A stretch of 64,000 nucleotides of DNA from Swaminathania salitolerans (GCF_007988945.1 NZ_BJVC01000002.1:558001-622000), one strand, 5' to 3'. Positions 1-10,707 are shown, counted from the first letter of the stretch. Numbers and translations are program-made. Notes: a model not told the origin generated them from the letters alone.

Positions 1-198
1 ATGCTGCTCAAACAGTTCCGCCTGCAGGGCGTGCTCGTCGGAAGCCGCGAAAACCAGATCGACATGATCCGCGCCCTCGACGCCCATGGCGAGATGCGCC
101 CGGTAATCGACCGGTCCTTCGCCCTCGACGAGATCGTACCGGCATTCCGCTATCAGGAAAGCAACCGCCATTTCGGCAAGATCTGTCTTTCTTTCTGA
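1..198 (+). CDS. 3' end of a zinc-type (MDR) alcohol dehydrogenase family gene (partial)
   Basis: The visible 65 residues match the C-terminus of medium-chain NAD(P)-dependent alcohol dehydrogenases/quinone reductases. The segment RLQGVLVGSRENQ is the typical start of the last Rossmann strand region of that family, and it is followed by a region ending in AFRYQESNRHFGKICL, where the terminal GKICL aligns with the usual GKVVL/GKIVL ending. The methionine at the first base is probably internal, because the family is about 330-350 residues and the gene enters from the left. Neither the catalytic nor the structural zinc ligands are in view, so substrate and exact subfamily cannot be judged. It converges on dnaE, 161 bp away. 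Confidence 0.75.
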   Translation: MLLKQFRLQGVLVGSRENQIDMIRALDAHGEMRPVIDRSFALDEIVPAFRYQESNRHFGKICLSF

Positions 199-359
199 GC
201 GAGACAGACGGTGGCAGGGGCTTTGCGGCCCGCCACCTTACCGGGTCGGGAACGGCCCGGTATTTCCGGGACGCGCGATACGACGCGCCCCCCCAGGCCA
301 GAAAACGGGAAACGGGAAACGTAGGGCGATCCGTCCGGATATCCGGATCGCGCAACGCT

Positions 360-3300
360 TCAGATATGATCGATGCGCGAAACGCCTCTGATGGTGCGCA
401 ACTGCTCGCCAAGGCGCGGCGTCACCGGGAAATAGCCGCTGAGCGTCACCTCGATCGCCTTGGTTTCATCCACCGCTGGCACGAGCACGATCTTGCCCCG
501 TCCTTTGCCCTGGCTGCTGATAAGGTCGCGCACCCGGGTCACGGCTGAGGCCTCGCTTATCCAGATCCGCATCTCCCCGCTTTCCTGTGCGGCGGCCTTT
601 TCCAGATCGGTCACATCGCTCGCGGTGATTCGCAACGCGTCCCCCTCGAGCTTCAGATCCGCCGTCACCATGACTGCCTGCCCGGCCACGAGGAGATCCC
701 GGCAACGGGACAACACCTCAGAAAACAGCGTGACTTCGCAGCCGCCTGTCGAATCCGAAAGGCGCACCCATGCCATCTTGCTGCCGCTCTTCGTCGGGCG
801 CTCCTTCCTGTCGACCACACAGCCTGCGATGCGCACCCGGTACGAGCCGTTTTCGGCAGCCGTCATGAGGTTCTGGGACGTCAGAACATTGGCGCGCTTG
901 AGCACGGCACGATAGGCATCCAGAGGATGCGCCGACATATGGAAGCCGATGGCCTCCGCCTCGGCCGCGAGGCGTTCGAACTCGGGCCAGTACTCGGCTT
1001 CCGCAAGGCGGAGTTCCTCTGGCTCGGCCGAGGCACCGAACAATCCGATCTGGCCCGAGGCGGCTTCCTGCGCCTCGGATTGCGCGCGGCGCATGATGAT
1101 ATCCGCGCTGGCGAAAACGACATGCCTTGGAATATCGAGGGAATCGAAAGCCCCTGCCTTGGCAAGATTCTCGATCTGGATCTTGTTGAGCTGCCGCGCA
1201 TCGCATCGCGCCGCGAGATCGGCAAGACTCGTGAACGGCCTGTCGCCGCGCGCATCGACAATCGCCTGCATCGCGCTGAATCCGACCCTTTTTACCGCGG
1301 CCAGCGCATAGCGTATGGCCCAGCTGCCATCGGCCTGTCGCTCGAGCGTGAAATCGGCCTCGGAGCGATTGATATCCACCGGCAGCACCGCGATCTTCAT
1401 CCGGCGCGCCTCCTGACAGAGCGAGGCGAGCTTGTCCGTTTTTTCGCGCGCGAGCGACATGCAGCCGGCAAGGAAGGCAACCGGATAATTCGCCTTCATC
1501 CAGGCCGTCTGATACGACACGAGCGCATAGGCGGCAGCGTGGGATTTATTGAATCCGTAATCGGCAAAACGCGCCATGAGGTCGAATACCTCGGCGGCTT
1601 TCTCGGGGGTGATCCCGCGTCCGGTCGCACCCTTGACGAAGATCTCGCGCTGCGTGTCCATCTCGGCGCGGATCTTCTTGCCCATGGCGCGACGCAGCAG
1701 ATCGGCGCCACCGAGGCTGTACCCGGCCATTTTCTGCGCGATCTGCATGACCTGCTCCTGATAGACCATGATGCCATAGGTCTCGGACAGGATATCGCGG
1801 ATCTCCTCATGGGGCGGCTCCCAGGAGGCGCCGTGTTTGCGCGCGCAGTAATCGGGGATATTGGCCATCGGCCCCGGACGATAGAGAGCCACCGCAGCGA
1901 TCAGATCCTCGAGTCTGGTCGGACGCATCTGCTTGAGCACGTCGCGCATGCCCGCGCCTTCGAACTGGAACACCCCGCCCGCATCGCCGCGCGCGAGCAT
2001 TTCGTATGTGGCGGCATCGTCCAGAGGCAAGGCGGCGAGATCGACCTCGACACCCTGCTGGGCGATGAAATTGATCCCGCGCTTGAGAATGGTGAGCGTC
2101 GTGAGCCCGAGGAAGTCGAATTTGACGAGCCCCGCCTGCTCGACGAACTTCATGTTGTATTGCGTGACCAGCATGTCGCTCTTCGGATCGCGATAGAGCG
2201 GAACGAGCTCGACCAGATCGCGATCGCCGATCACCACACCCGCAGCATGGGTGGAGGCGTGCCGGAAAAGCCCTTCGAGCTGGAGCGCGATTTCCATCAG
2301 GCGACGCAGCGCCTCGTCATTATCGCGCATCTCCTGCAGGCGCGGCTCGCCGTCGATGGCCTGTTTGAGGGTGACGGGCTTGGCCGGGTTGTTCGGAATC
2401 AGTTCCGCCACCCGGTTGACCATACCGAAAGGCAGGCCGAGCACACGGCCCACATCGCGCACGGCGGCGCGGGCCTGCAGCTTGCCGAAGGTGATGATCT
2501 GCGCCACGCGCTCGCCGCCATATTCGGTCCGCACATAACGGATGACCTCGTCGCGCCGGTCCTGACAGAAATCGATATCGAAATCGGGCATCGAGACGCG
2601 TTCCGGATTGAGAAAACGCTCGAACAGAAGATTGAAGGGCAATGGATCGATATCGGTGATGGTCAGCGCCCAGGCGACGAGAGAGCCTGCCCCCGAGCCG
2701 CGTCCCGGCCCGACGGGAATATCGTGTTCCTTCGCCCACTGGATGAAATCGGCCACGATCAGGAAGTAACCGGGAAACCCCATGCGCACGATGATGCCGA
2801 GCTCCATCTCGAGGCGCTCTTCATAGCGTTTGCGGGTGTCGGCATCGGCATCCATGCGATCGAGGCGTCGCACGAGCCCCTCTTTCGACATCGAACGGAG
2901 GGTTTCCTCCTCGGTCGCGCCCTCATTGACCTTCGGGCAGACCGGCAGGAGAGGCGGCCGGGTAGAGACCTTCACCGCGCAATGCCGCGCGATCGCGAGC
3001 GTGTTGTCGCAGGCCTCCGGCAGATCGGCAAAAAGCGCCCGCATGGCGTCCGGGGATTTGAACCAGTGTTCGGGGGTGACGCGCCATCGCTCCTGTTCGG
3101 CCATGGTACGTCCCTGCGCGATGCAGAGAAGCGCGTCATGCGCCTCATGCATCGCCGGGCGCGCGAAAAAGCACTCATTCGTGGCGACGAGCGGTATGCC
3201 GAGACGGTCCGCCGCTGCAATCATCCCGGGTTCGACCGCGCGTTCCTCCGCAAGTCCATGACGGTGCAGCTCGACGGCAAGGTAATCGCCAAATCCGTCC

Positions 3301-3779
3301 TGCAATCTCCGGAGCAGCGCCAGAGCCTGATCCTCCTGCCCCTCTGCAAGGCGCCGGAAAAGCGGGCCGCGCGTCCCGCCGGTGAGCAGGAAAAGCCCGT
3401 CGGCATGGGAGCAGAGCGTTTCGAGCGCGATGGTCGGGTCCGACGGATCGCCCTTGAGAAAGCCTTCGGAAGAGAGAAACTGCAGATTGGCGAGGCCGGT
3501 CTCGTTGCGGGCCAGGGCCACCAGAGGTTCGGCCGGAAGACCGGGCTTGTCGCCATGTGGCGGGAGGGAGAGCTGGCAGCCGATGATCGGCTGGACGCCC
3601 TTGCCCGAGCAATATTGCGAGAACTCGAGCGCACCGAACAGATTGCCCGTATCGGTCAAGGCGACCGCGGGCATGGCGCAATCGGCTGCGAGCGCCACGA
3701 GATCCGGAATACGGATCGCCCCCTGACTCAGCGAATAGGCAGAATGGTTGCGGAGATGGACGAAGGAGGCATGAGACAT
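360..3779 (-). CDS. dnaE: DNA polymerase III subunit alpha (replicative DnaE)
   Basis: Replicative polymerase catalytic subunit. The 1139-residue length fits DnaE1. The N-terminus begins MSHASFVHLRNHSAYSL, the PHP domain opening. The palm motif GPGRGSGAGS lies at about residues 357-366, and the catalytic PDFDIDF carrying the two aspartates lies at about 398-404. Helix-hairpin-helix and OB-fold regions follow near the C-terminus (segment RIAGCVVDRKERPTKSG). I chose the start at MSHASF because this is the conserved family beginning; an in-frame ATG 36 bp upstream, sitting close behind AAGAAAGGG, is the alternative. It is the last gene of the proS-lolC-lolD-dnaE series, 174 bp after lolD. Its antisense strand carries a very long open frame, which is a codon-bias shadow. 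Confidence 0.96.
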   Translation of the reverse strand: MSHASFVHLRNHSAYSLSQGAIRIPDLVALAADCAMPAVALTDTGNLFGALEFSQYCSGKGVQPIIGCQLSLPPHGDKPGLPAEPLVALARNETGLANLQFLSSEGFLKGDPSDPTIALETLCSHADGLFLLTGGTRGPLFRRLAEGQEDQALALLRRLQDGFGDYLAVELHRHGLAEERAVEPGMIAAADRLGIPLVATNECFFARPAMHEAHDALLCIAQGRTMAEQERWRVTPEHWFKSPDAMRALFADLPEACDNTLAIARHCAVKVSTRPPLLPVCPKVNEGATEEETLRSMSKEGLVRRLDRMDADADTRKRYEERLEMELGIIVRMGFPGYFLIVADFIQWAKEHDIPVGPGRGSGAGSLVAWALTITDIDPLPFNLLFERFLNPERVSMPDFDIDFCQDRRDEVIRYVRTEYGGERVAQIITFGKLQARAAVRDVGRVLGLPFGMVNRVAELIPNNPAKPVTLKQAIDGEPRLQEMRDNDEALRRLMEIALQLEGLFRHASTHAAGVVIGDRDLVELVPLYRDPKSDMLVTQYNMKFVEQAGLVKFDFLGLTTLTILKRGINFIAQQGVEVDLAALPLDDAATYEMLARGDAGGVFQFEGAGMRDVLKQMRPTRLEDLIAAVALYRPGPMANIPDYCARKHGASWEPPHEEIRDILSETYGIMVYQEQVMQIAQKMAGYSLGGADLLRRAMGKKIRAEMDTQREIFVKGATGRGITPEKAAEVFDLMARFADYGFNKSHAAAYALVSYQTAWMKANYPVAFLAGCMSLAREKTDKLASLCQEARRMKIAVLPVDINRSEADFTLERQADGSWAIRYALAAVKRVGFSAMQAIVDARGDRPFTSLADLAARCDARQLNKIQIENLAKAGAFDSLDIPRHVVFASADIIMRRAQSEAQEAASGQIGLFGASAEPEELRLAEAEYWPEFERLAAEAEAIGFHMSAHPLDAYRAVLKRANVLTSQNLMTAAENGSYRVRIAGCVVDRKERPTKSGSKMAWVRLSDSTGGCEVTLFSEVLSRCRDLLVAGQAVMVTADLKLEGDALRITASDVTDLEKAAAQESGEMRIWISEASAVTRVRDLISSQGKGRGKIVLVPAVDETKAIEVTLSGYFPVTPRLGEQLRTIRGVSRIDHI

Positions 3780-3953
3780 GCAGACAGATGTATCAGAGCC
3801 GCTCCTGCCCGACATCCCTTTCTTCTCGATACCGCACGAGACAACCGTGTCGAAAGGAAAGCGGAGCCATCATCGGAACCGCGCTCGGGCCGAGTCCGGT
3901 CGGGCATCGGCTCCTGCCCCCGGCTGCGCGCGGATCGGGAAGCAGGCTCCGGA

Positions 3954-4637
3954 TCAACGCGCGACGATACGCCCCTCGCTCAGCGTGACCACCCGATCCA
4001 TCCGCGCGGCGAGAGCCTCGTTATGCGTGGCGATCAGAGCGCCCACCCCCTCGCCCCGCACGGCCAGAAGCAGCTCCTCGAAAACCGCGTCGGAGGTGTG
4101 GATATCGAGATTGCCGGTCGGCTCGTCGGCCAGCAGGAGCCTGGGCCGATTGGCCAGAGCCCGGGCGATCGCAACGCGCTGCTTCTCTCCTCCGGACAGC
4201 TTGCCCGGCAGATTGCCCAGACGATGCCCGAGACCGAAACGGTGCAGCAGGCCCGTCGCGCGCGCCCTGGCATCCGCTTGTGAGACGCCCGCGACATATT
4301 GAGGCAACAGCACGTTTTCCAGCGCCGTGAATTCGGCGAGGAGGTGATGGAACTGATAGACGAAACCGATTTCGTCCCGCCTCAGCGCCGTTCGGGCTGT
4401 GTCGGAAAGCGTTCCCGTGTCGTTTCCGGCCACGCGCACCTGCCCCTTCTGGGGAGATTCGAGCAGCCCGGCGATATGCAGGAGGGTCGATTTCCCGGTC
4501 CCGCTCGGCGCCACGAGCGCCACGATCTCGCCGGGATGAAGGTCGAGAGAGGCGCCGCGCAGGATCTCGAGCGTTTCCTCGCCGGAGCGATAGGCGCGGG
4601 TCACGTCGACCAGGGACAGAACCGGTGTTTCACTCAT
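3954..4637 (-). CDS. lolD: Lipoprotein-releasing ABC transporter ATPase LolD
   Basis: ATPase of the inner-membrane LolCDE complex that extracts outer-membrane lipoproteins and passes them to LolA. The 227 residues have Walker [10 protein letters not shown] (43-51), the signature LSGGEKQR (147-154) and Walker B LLLADEP (167-173), followed by the TGNLD D-loop typical of the LolD/MacB class. The start overlaps the end of lolC by 8 bp, so the two are translationally coupled, as expected for subunits made in fixed ratio. The family is sure from size and partner; separation from MacB-type ATPases rests on the neighbouring lolC. Confidence 0.94.
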   Translation of the reverse strand: MSETPVLSLVDVTRAYRSGEETLEILRGASLDLHPGEIVALVAPSGTGKSTLLHIAGLLESPQKGQVRVAGNDTGTLSDTARTALRRDEIGFVYQFHHLLAEFTALENVLLPQYVAGVSQADARARATGLLHRFGLGHRLGNLPGKLSGGEKQRVAIARALANRPRLLLADEPTGNLDIHTSDAVFEELLLAVRGEGVGALIATHNEALAARMDRVVTLSEGRIVAR

Positions 4638-5877
4638 GACGCAGCGCCTCGATCGGATCGGTCCTGGCCGCTCTCCAGGACGGGTAAAGTGTCGCGACGA
4701 AAGACAGAGCGAGCGCCATGACCATCACCTCGATGACCTGCGACCAGACGAGACGGGCCGGCAGATGCTCGAGATAGTAGAATTCCGGATTGAACAGGCT
4801 GGTATGGGTCAGATGCTCGACCCCATGCTGGATGCGCTCGATATTGAGGCAGAACACCACGCCGATGACGAAGCCGATCACCGTGCCGGAGACACCGACC
4901 GATGCGCCGCACATGAGGAATATCCTCATGATCGCGCCCCGGCTCGCACCGAGGGTACGCAGCACGGCAATGTCGCGCGTCTTGTCCTTGACCATCATGA
5001 TCATGGACGAGATCACGTTGAACGCGGCCACCAGGATGATCAGGGTGAGGATCAGGAACATGACGTTCTGCTGCACCGTCAGAGCCCCCAGAAACGCGTT
5101 ATTGCTCTGCGTCCAGTCCATCACGCGCAATCTCGGATCGTCGAGGCGCTCGGCGATGGCGCGGGTGACATCGCGCACCTGAAGGGGATCCCGTGTCGCG
5201 ACCTGGATCAGAGAGACCGCATCCGGCATCATGAGAAAACGCTGGGCGGCTCCGAGCGGCATCAGGATCACGCTCGTATCGTAATCGTTCACGCCTGCAT
5301 CGAACACCAGTGCGACGTGATAGGCCCGGATCCGGGGCATCGTTCCGAATGGGGTCGCGCGGCCATTGGGCGAAAGCAGCGTGACCTTGCTGCCGATCCC
5401 GAGCCCTGCGCGCGCTGCCAGCGTGGCACCGACGGCAATCGCATCGTCACCCCGGAAATCCTCGAGACGACCATCGGTAATGTTGTCGCTCAGGGCGTGC
5501 AGATCGCGCAGATCGCCCGGCAGGATGCCGCGCACCACGCCGCCGGTGGAATAGTTTCCGGCATCGATCAGAACCGTGCCTTCGGCCATGGGCGTCACGC
5601 GGGTGACATTCTTCACCCCGCGAATGGCGACGACATCATCCTGATAATTCGGAATGCTGTGGCCAGCACTGAAGATATTGAGATCGCCGTTCAGACCGAG
5701 CACGCGCCCCATCAGATCGGCCCTGAACCCGTTCATCACGGCCATGACGATGATCAGCGTCGCGACGCCGAGCGCGATACCGATCAGGGAAAATATCGCG
5801 ATGATGGAAACGAAACGTTCCCCGCGACGGGCGCGCAGATAGCGCCCCGCCACCGCGCGCTCGAAGCGGTTGAACAT
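4630..5877 (-). CDS. lolC: Lipoprotein-releasing system permease (LolC/LolE family)
   Basis: Membrane subunit of the lipoprotein-release transporter, 415 residues. An N-terminal membrane helix (about residues 22-49, rich in I, L, V, A) is followed by a large periplasmic MacB-like domain and then three C-terminal helices, with the conserved cytoplasmic stretch [15 protein letters not shown] between helices two and three. I set the start at [19 protein letters not shown], the family's usual opening; a longer open frame upstream overlaps proS and is spurious. Only one LolC/E-type gene is seen, as is common in alphaproteobacteria, where a single permease can form a homodimer. It lies 2 bp downstream of proS. 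Confidence 0.94.
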   Translation of the reverse strand: MFNRFERAVAGRYLRARRGERFVSIIAIFSLIGIALGVATLIIVMAVMNGFRADLMGRVLGLNGDLNIFSAGHSIPNYQDDVVAIRGVKNVTRVTPMAEGTVLIDAGNYSTGGVVRGILPGDLRDLHALSDNITDGRLEDFRGDDAIAVGATLAARAGLGIGSKVTLLSPNGRATPFGTMPRIRAYHVALVFDAGVNDYDTSVILMPLGAAQRFLMMPDAVSLIQVATRDPLQVRDVTRAIAERLDDPRLRVMDWTQSNNAFLGALTVQQNVMFLILTLIILVAAFNVISSMIMMVKDKTRDIAVLRTLGASRGAIMRIFLMCGASVGVSGTVIGFVIGVVFCLNIERIQHGVEHLTHTSLFNPEFYYLEHLPARLVWSQVIEVMVMALALSFVATLYPSWRAARTDPIEALRHE

Positions 5878-5879
5878 GA

Positions 5880-7220
5880 TCAGGCGGCGTCCTTGCCGGC
5901 GCCATCGGTGCCGAGCACCTTTGCAAGCGCGTCCTCTGCCGTAAGCTCGAACCGCTCGCCCGTGGCCCGGCGCTTGAGTTCGACCTTGCCTTCCTTCGCG
6001 CCGCGCGGACCGACGATCATCTGCCAGGGATGCCCCATCAGATCCGCATCGTTGAACTTCACACCGGCACGCTCGCTGCGATCGTCGTACAGGAATGCGT
6101 CCGGAGCAGCCCCGTAAAGCCGCTCGCACAGCGCATCCACGGCTTCGTCGCCGGGCTTGAGGCTCAGAATGGCGGCGCGATAGGGCGCAACCGAATCCGG
6201 CCAGATGATCCCGGCCTCGTCATGGCTTGCCTCGATCACGGCCCCGACCAGACGCGATACGCCAATGCCGTAGGAACCCATTTCGGGGAAGAACTGGGCG
6301 CCATCGGGCCCGCTCACCGAGATCCCCATGGATTCGGTATATTTGGTGCCGAAATAGAAGATATGACCCACCTCGATTCCGCGGCCTTCGCGGCGACGAT
6401 CGGCAGGCACGTCTTCCCACGACGTCTCGTCATGCATCTCATCGGTCGCGGCATAGAACCGGGTGACGCCGTTGAAGAACACCTCCAGGCTGGCATGATC
6501 GGCGATATCGACATTCTCATGCAGCCAGTCCTGCTCCTCGAGCGCCGCATCGAAAAAGACGCCGCTCTCGCCCGTGGGCGCCAGAACGAGAAATTCGTGG
6601 CTCAGATCGCCACCGATCGGCCCGGTATCGGCCTTCATCGGCACAGCGCGCACACCCAGACGCTGGAAGGTACGCAGATAGGCGAGCATCATCCGGCGAT
6701 AGGTGGCAACCGCATCCTCGTAGGACGCATCGAAGGAATACGCGTCCTTCATGAAGAACTCGCGACCGCGCATCACACCGAAACGCGGGCGCAGCTCGTC
6801 GCGGAACTTCCACTGGACGTGATACAGTGCCTGGGGCAACTCACGGTAGGACTTGATCACCTGACCGAAAAGATCGGTGATCATCTCCTCATTCGTCGGC
6901 CCGTAGAGCAGCTCGCGATCCTGTCGGTCGCGGATACGCAGCATCTCCGGACCATAGGCGTCGTAGCGCCCCGAACGCTTCCACAGCTCCGAGGACTGGA
7001 CAGTCGGCATCAGCACTTCCTGCGCGCCGATGGCATTCTGCTCTTCCCGCACGATCTGCTCGATATTGCGCAGCACACGCAGGCCCACAGGCAGCCAGGC
7101 ATAGATACCGGCCGAGGTCTGACGCACGAGGCCGGCGCGCAGCATCAGGCGATGCGACGCGATCTGGGCCTCGGCAGGCACTTCTTTGAGGGTGGGCAGG
7201 AAACCGCGGGACAGACGCAT
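5880..7220 (-). CDS. proS: Prolyl-tRNA synthetase (short alphaproteobacterial type)
   Basis: Charges tRNA-Pro with proline. The 446 residues begin [19 protein letters not shown] and contain class II motifs: [14 protein letters not shown] (motif 1 region), [18 protein letters not shown] (motif 2 with the ATP-binding Arg-Glu) and a motif 3 region around [13 protein letters not shown]. The central editing (INS) domain of the long bacterial ProS is absent, matching the compact form of alphaproteobacteria. A C-terminal anticodon-binding domain follows ([15 protein letters not shown]). It sits between rnj and lolC in a conserved order. The 70-bp gap to rnj holds two short perfect inverted repeats. 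Confidence 0.96.
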   Translation of the reverse strand: MRLSRGFLPTLKEVPAEAQIASHRLMLRAGLVRQTSAGIYAWLPVGLRVLRNIEQIVREEQNAIGAQEVLMPTVQSSELWKRSGRYDAYGPEMLRIRDRQDRELLYGPTNEEMITDLFGQVIKSYRELPQALYHVQWKFRDELRPRFGVMRGREFFMKDAYSFDASYEDAVATYRRMMLAYLRTFQRLGVRAVPMKADTGPIGGDLSHEFLVLAPTGESGVFFDAALEEQDWLHENVDIADHASLEVFFNGVTRFYAATDEMHDETSWEDVPADRRREGRGIEVGHIFYFGTKYTESMGISVSGPDGAQFFPEMGSYGIGVSRLVGAVIEASHDEAGIIWPDSVAPYRAAILSLKPGDEAVDALCERLYGAAPDAFLYDDRSERAGVKFNDADLMGHPWQMIVGPRGAKEGKVELKRRATGERFELTAEDALAKVLGTDGAGKDAA

Positions 7221-7281
7221 CGTGGGTGACCGTTCTAGAGAGAGACATCACGCGCCTGGCTCGGCGCGTCATCAGGCAGAA

Positions 7282-7303
7282 GCTGCGGGATCAGACCCGC
7301 AGC
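7282..7303 (-). promoter_or_regulatory. Perfect 8-bp inverted repeat with the rnj stop codon in its loop
   Basis: GCTGCGGG and CCCGCAGC pair perfectly around a 6-base loop that contains the TGA of rnj. A second 7-bp perfect inverted repeat (ACGCGCC/GGCGCGT) follows at 7251-7270, just before proS. Neither has a T tract, so they are not classic terminators. They could be processing or mRNA-stability elements between rnj and proS. This is inference from base pairing only. Confidence 0.4.
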
Positions 7304-8937
7304 AGATGGACATCGACCAGGGGGCGCTTCTGCAGCTTGCGCCCGAGGGCGCGGCGCAGGGCCGTCTTGGCGGCATCGCGGAAAGCATCGTCATCCTGAC
7401 GCAGATCGTCGGGAATCTCGTCGATGGCATCGGCGAATTCCTCCGAAATGCGGGTGCTCTCGGGGTCTTCCGCTTCCAGCAGGCCGGGGGCGCTGATCTT
7501 GGGCATGCCGATCACATAGCCCTCGTCATCGACCGCGAAACTCGCGATGACCATGCCGTTGAACAGCATCTTGCGCCGGGCGGCCAGAACGCCGCCGGTC
7601 ATGGGGAGCAGGCGTCCGCCATCCAGAGCCAGACGTCCGGTGGGCGCCGTATCGACCACCTCGGCCCGATCCGGCCCCAGACGGAGCAGATCGCCATCCT
7701 CGAGCAGGATCGCCTCGGCCCCGGTTTCCCGCGCGAGCGCCGCATGGGCCGTCAGATGGCGCCATTCGCCATGGGTCGGCACGCTCAGCCTGGGGCGAAC
7801 GAGGCTGTAGAGATGACGCAGATCGTCCGACGTCGCATGGCCCGACACATGAACCAGATGGTCCTTGTCGGTCAGCACGGTGGCGCCACGACGGGTCAGA
7901 TTGTCCTGAACCGCCATTACCGCCTGCTCGTTTCCGGGGATCATGCGGGAGGAATAGATGACCGTATCCCCCTCGCCCAGAGTGATGTTCGGATGAATAT
8001 CGGCAGCGATGCGCGAGAGTGCGGAACGCGGCTCGCCCTGGCTGCCCGTGATGATCATCAGCAGCCGATCGTCGGGGACAGAGCTCGCCTCGCGCTCATC
8101 GAGGAAAGGCGGGATATCCTGCAGATAGCCGCATTCGCGCGCCGCAATCTCGAGATTGCGCAGCGAACGACCGACGACCATGACCTGACGGCCTGCGGCC
8201 TTCGCTGCCCGCGCGATCGACTCCACGCGTGCGACATTGCTGGCGAAACAGGTGATCGCGACACGTCCCTTGAGCGTGCGGATGAGCCCGGCCATGGAAT
8301 CGCGCACCTGTCCCTCGGTGCCGGAAATGCCCTCACGAAAGACGTTCGTGCTGTCGCATACCATGGCGAGGACGCCCTCGTCCCCGACCGCCTTGAACGC
8401 GTCGAGATCGGTCAGCGGGCCGACGACCGGGTCGCGGTCGAGCTTCAGATCGCCTGTATGGACGATCGTACCGTAGGCGGTACGAATGACCAGGGACTGG
8501 GCTTCGGGCACGGAGTGGGTCACGTTGATGAAGGCGAGATCGAACGGACCGACCTCGAAACGTCCGCCCATGGGAACCGTGTGGATGGTCACCTGCGAGA
8601 GCAGATGCGCCTCGCCGAGCTTGCGACGCAGGACGGAGGCCGCAAACGGCGTCGCATAGATCGGGCAGCGCAGCTGGGGCCAGAGATGGGCGACCGCGCC
8701 CAGATGATCCTCATGGGCATGGGTGATCACAAGGCCGCAAAGCGCCTTGTTGCGTTCCGCGATGAAGAGCGGATCGGGCATGAGGATCTCGGCCTCGGGG
8801 GTATCGTTCCCCGAGAAGCCGATCCCGCAATCGACGGCAAGCCATTTCCCGTCGAGGCAATAGAGGTTGAAATTCATACCGATCTCGCCGGTTCCGCCCA
8901 GAGGCAGGAATGCGAGACCTTTTTCGGTCACTGTCAT
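7291..8937 (-). CDS. rnj: Ribonuclease J (metallo-beta-lactamase/beta-CASP nuclease)
   Basis: Exo/endoribonuclease for 5' mRNA decay and rRNA maturation, 548 residues. The metallo-beta-lactamase motif HAHEDH lies at 73-78, preceded by the family opening LPLGGTGEIGMN (11-22). Later motifs include a beta-CASP region with HVSGHAT and a C-terminal domain ending LQKRPLVDVHLLRV. Alphaproteobacteria commonly carry one RNase J in this place between coaX and proS. The ATG is preceded by a weak purine stretch. The large rightward open frame on the other strand is a shadow. Confidence 0.96.
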   Translation of the reverse strand: MTVTEKGLAFLPLGGTGEIGMNFNLYCLDGKWLAVDCGIGFSGNDTPEAEILMPDPLFIAERNKALCGLVITHAHEDHLGAVAHLWPQLRCPIYATPFAASVLRRKLGEAHLLSQVTIHTVPMGGRFEVGPFDLAFINVTHSVPEAQSLVIRTAYGTIVHTGDLKLDRDPVVGPLTDLDAFKAVGDEGVLAMVCDSTNVFREGISGTEGQVRDSMAGLIRTLKGRVAITCFASNVARVESIARAAKAAGRQVMVVGRSLRNLEIAARECGYLQDIPPFLDEREASSVPDDRLLMIITGSQGEPRSALSRIAADIHPNITLGEGDTVIYSSRMIPGNEQAVMAVQDNLTRRGATVLTDKDHLVHVSGHATSDDLRHLYSLVRPRLSVPTHGEWRHLTAHAALARETGAEAILLEDGDLLRLGPDRAEVVDTAPTGRLALDGGRLLPMTGGVLAARRKMLFNGMVIASFAVDDEGYVIGMPKISAPGLLEAEDPESTRISEEFADAIDEIPDDLRQDDDAFRDAAKTALRRALGRKLQKRPLVDVHLLRV

Positions 8938-8968
8938 GAAAAAATCCCAGTCGAGAAAAAATGCACCT

Positions 8969-9760
8969 TCATCCTGGTGCCGGAATAAGTTCGCCCGGGT
9001 CGTTGCGTGCAGCGAGCAACCGCAGACCGTCGAGCGTGAGCGTTGGAGCGACGTGCTGGAACAGATCCGTTCCTTCGGAAAAAAGCGGGGCCAGACCGCC
9101 CGTGGCGATCACCTTGATCGGGGTCGCCATCTCAAGCGCGATGCGCGAGACGATTCCCTCGACCAGACCGACATACCCCCAGAAAAGACCGGACCGCATG
9201 GCAACGGAGGTGTTGCGACCGATTGCCGAAGACGGGCGCCCAACGCTGATGCGCGGCAGGCGCGCCGCCGCCTGATGCAGGGCCTCAAGCGAGAGATTGA
9301 CCCCCGGAGCGATCGCCCCGCCGCAAAATGCACCCTCTTCATCGACGACATCGAAGGTCGTCGCCGTACCGAAATCGACCACGACGAGCGGACCGCCGAA
9401 AAAATGCTGTGCGGCAAGACCGTTGAGACGCCGGTCCACGCCCACTTCGGAAGGTGTATCAACCTTGAGGGGATATCCCCATTCGAGGGCCGTGTTCGCG
9501 ATCAGCGGTTCGACATCGAGCCACTCGCGGCACAGGCGACGGAGATGATAGAGCGCGGCGGGCACGACGGTGCCGATAATGGCCCGGGTGACGCAGCGGG
9601 GCGAAAGACCGGAACGATCGATGAGGGCCAGAAGCCAGGCTGCGTATTCGTCCGAAGTGCGCTGATCGTTGGTCGAGATACGCCAGGCGCCGCGCCATTC
9701 GCGCCCGTCATGGACAGCAAAGACGATATTCGTATTACCGGCATCGACGACGAGGAGCAC
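8969..9760 (-). CDS. coaX: Type III pantothenate kinase
   Basis: First step of coenzyme A synthesis, phosphorylating pantothenate. The 263 residues carry the ASKHA-fold motifs DAGNTN (6-11), GVDR (107-110, with the catalytic Asp) and DFGTATTFD (129-137), with a C-terminal ATGGLAPLF. CoaX enzymes are insensitive to CoA feedback and need a monovalent cation. It is 10 bp downstream of birA and 31 bp upstream of rnj, the usual arrangement. Confidence 0.96.
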   Translation of the reverse strand: MLLVVDAGNTNIVFAVHDGREWRGAWRISTNDQRTSDEYAAWLLALIDRSGLSPRCVTRAIIGTVVPAALYHLRRLCREWLDVEPLIANTALEWGYPLKVDTPSEVGVDRRLNGLAAQHFFGGPLVVVDFGTATTFDVVDEEGAFCGGAIAPGVNLSLEALHQAAARLPRISVGRPSSAIGRNTSVAMRSGLFWGYVGLVEGIVSRIALEMATPIKVIATGGLAPLFSEGTDLFQHVAPTLTLDGLRLLAARNDPGELIPAPG

Positions 9761-9770
9761 AGACCTTCCT

Positions 9771-10499
9771 TTATCCTAGCAGTAGAATATCCCCCGAGAG
9801 GAATGCCTGAAGGTCGCCCTGGTCGGTCTGGAGAAGTAGCCGACCGCTTGCGTCGAGACCCGCAAAGAAACCCTCTATATAGTTATCCCCCCTTTGCACC
9901 GCAAGTCGTGTCCCGAGCGGGTGGGCGCGCTCGAGCCAGGCCGCGCGCAAGGGCTCGAATCCCTCGCGCTCCCAGAGCGACAGGCGGGCTGAGAAAGCGG
10001 CAAGAATGCGCTCGGCCGCCTCACGAGGGGCGATCGATCTGCCGAGCGCCTCCAGGCAGATGGTCCGGCGCCCCGGAATTTCCGGAGCGGTGCGCAGATT
10101 CGCGCCGATACCGACAACGATCCAGCCCGATCGCCCTGCCCCGCCCCGCTCGATGAGAACGCCGCAGAGCTTCGCACCCTCGCAAACCAGATCGTTGGGC
10201 CATTTGAGCTGAAGAACGGCGTCGGGCACGACGGGGGCGAGGGCATCGTGGATCGCAACCGCAACGAGAAAGGGCAGGACCGCGATCAGGGAATCGCTGT
10301 CACGGTCGCGACAGATGAAGGAGAAGGAAAGATTGCCTTCGGGCGCCTGCCAGAGCCGGCCGCGCGTTCCGCGACCGGATGTCTGACGATAGGCCAGAAC
10401 GGCCGTTCCGTCGGCTGCCCCCTTCTCGGCTTCGGATTTACAGAGATCCGATGTCGAGCCCAGGGTTTCGTGGCATGTCAGCGACCAGATGAAAGCCAT
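9771..10499 (-). CDS. birA: Biotin-[acetyl-CoA-carboxylase] ligase (monofunctional BirA)
   Basis: Attaches biotin to the carboxyl carrier protein. About 242 residues with the biotinyl-AMP motif [10 protein letters not shown] and the KWPNDL motif, then a short C-terminal SH3-like domain. There is no N-terminal winged-helix, so it is a ligase without biotin repressor function. I favour the start [17 protein letters not shown] because this precedes the fold directly; an upstream ATG at 10541, close behind GAGG, would add 14 residues. In many alphaproteobacteria the nuo operon lies immediately upstream; here a tRNA-Val gene does. Confidence 0.92.
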   Translation of the reverse strand: MAFIWSLTCHETLGSTSDLCKSEAEKGAADGTAVLAYRQTSGRGTRGRLWQAPEGNLSFSFICRDRDSDSLIAVLPFLVAVAIHDALAPVVPDAVLQLKWPNDLVCEGAKLCGVLIERGGAGRSGWIVVGIGANLRTAPEIPGRRTICLEALGRSIAPREAAERILAAFSARLSLWEREGFEPLRAAWLERAHPLGTRLAVQRGDNYIEGFFAGLDASGRLLLQTDQGDLQAFLSGDILLLG

Positions 10500-10587
10500 A
10501 CGGGTTGCGATCTTGGAGATTGCCGCCGGACCGGCCGGCATGCCTCGTGTCGCTTGCCGTTGCGACGGACAGGAGGCTTCGGGGGAA

Positions 10588-10662
10588 TGGTGGGCGATGA
10601 CGGGATTGAACCGCCGACCCTCTCGGTGTAAACGAGACGCTCTACCGCTGAGCTAATCGCCC
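10588..10662 (-). tRNA. tRNA-Val (anticodon UAC)
   Basis: Full cloverleaf with acceptor GGGCGAT/ATCGCCC, D arm TAGCTCAGCGGTAGAGC, anticodon stem TCTCG/CGAGA around loop TTTACAC giving UAC, and T arm GGTTCAATCC. The 3' CCA is encoded. It lies between hup and birA, both on the same strand. Confidence 0.96.
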
Positions 10663-10707
10663 GCAGGACCGGGGTAGAAACCCCGCTGCGTTGCGGCAGT
10701 GAATACG

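Noticed and set aside
927-4283. Rightward 1118-codon open frame opposite dnaE
   Set aside because: It lies antisense to a clear DnaE gene. Its translation is Arg/His/Asp-rich with no domain, as expected from codon bias in a GC-rich gene.
7186-8988. Rightward 600-codon open frame opposite rnj
   Set aside because: Antisense to RNase J, with no recognisable domain and no ribosome site.
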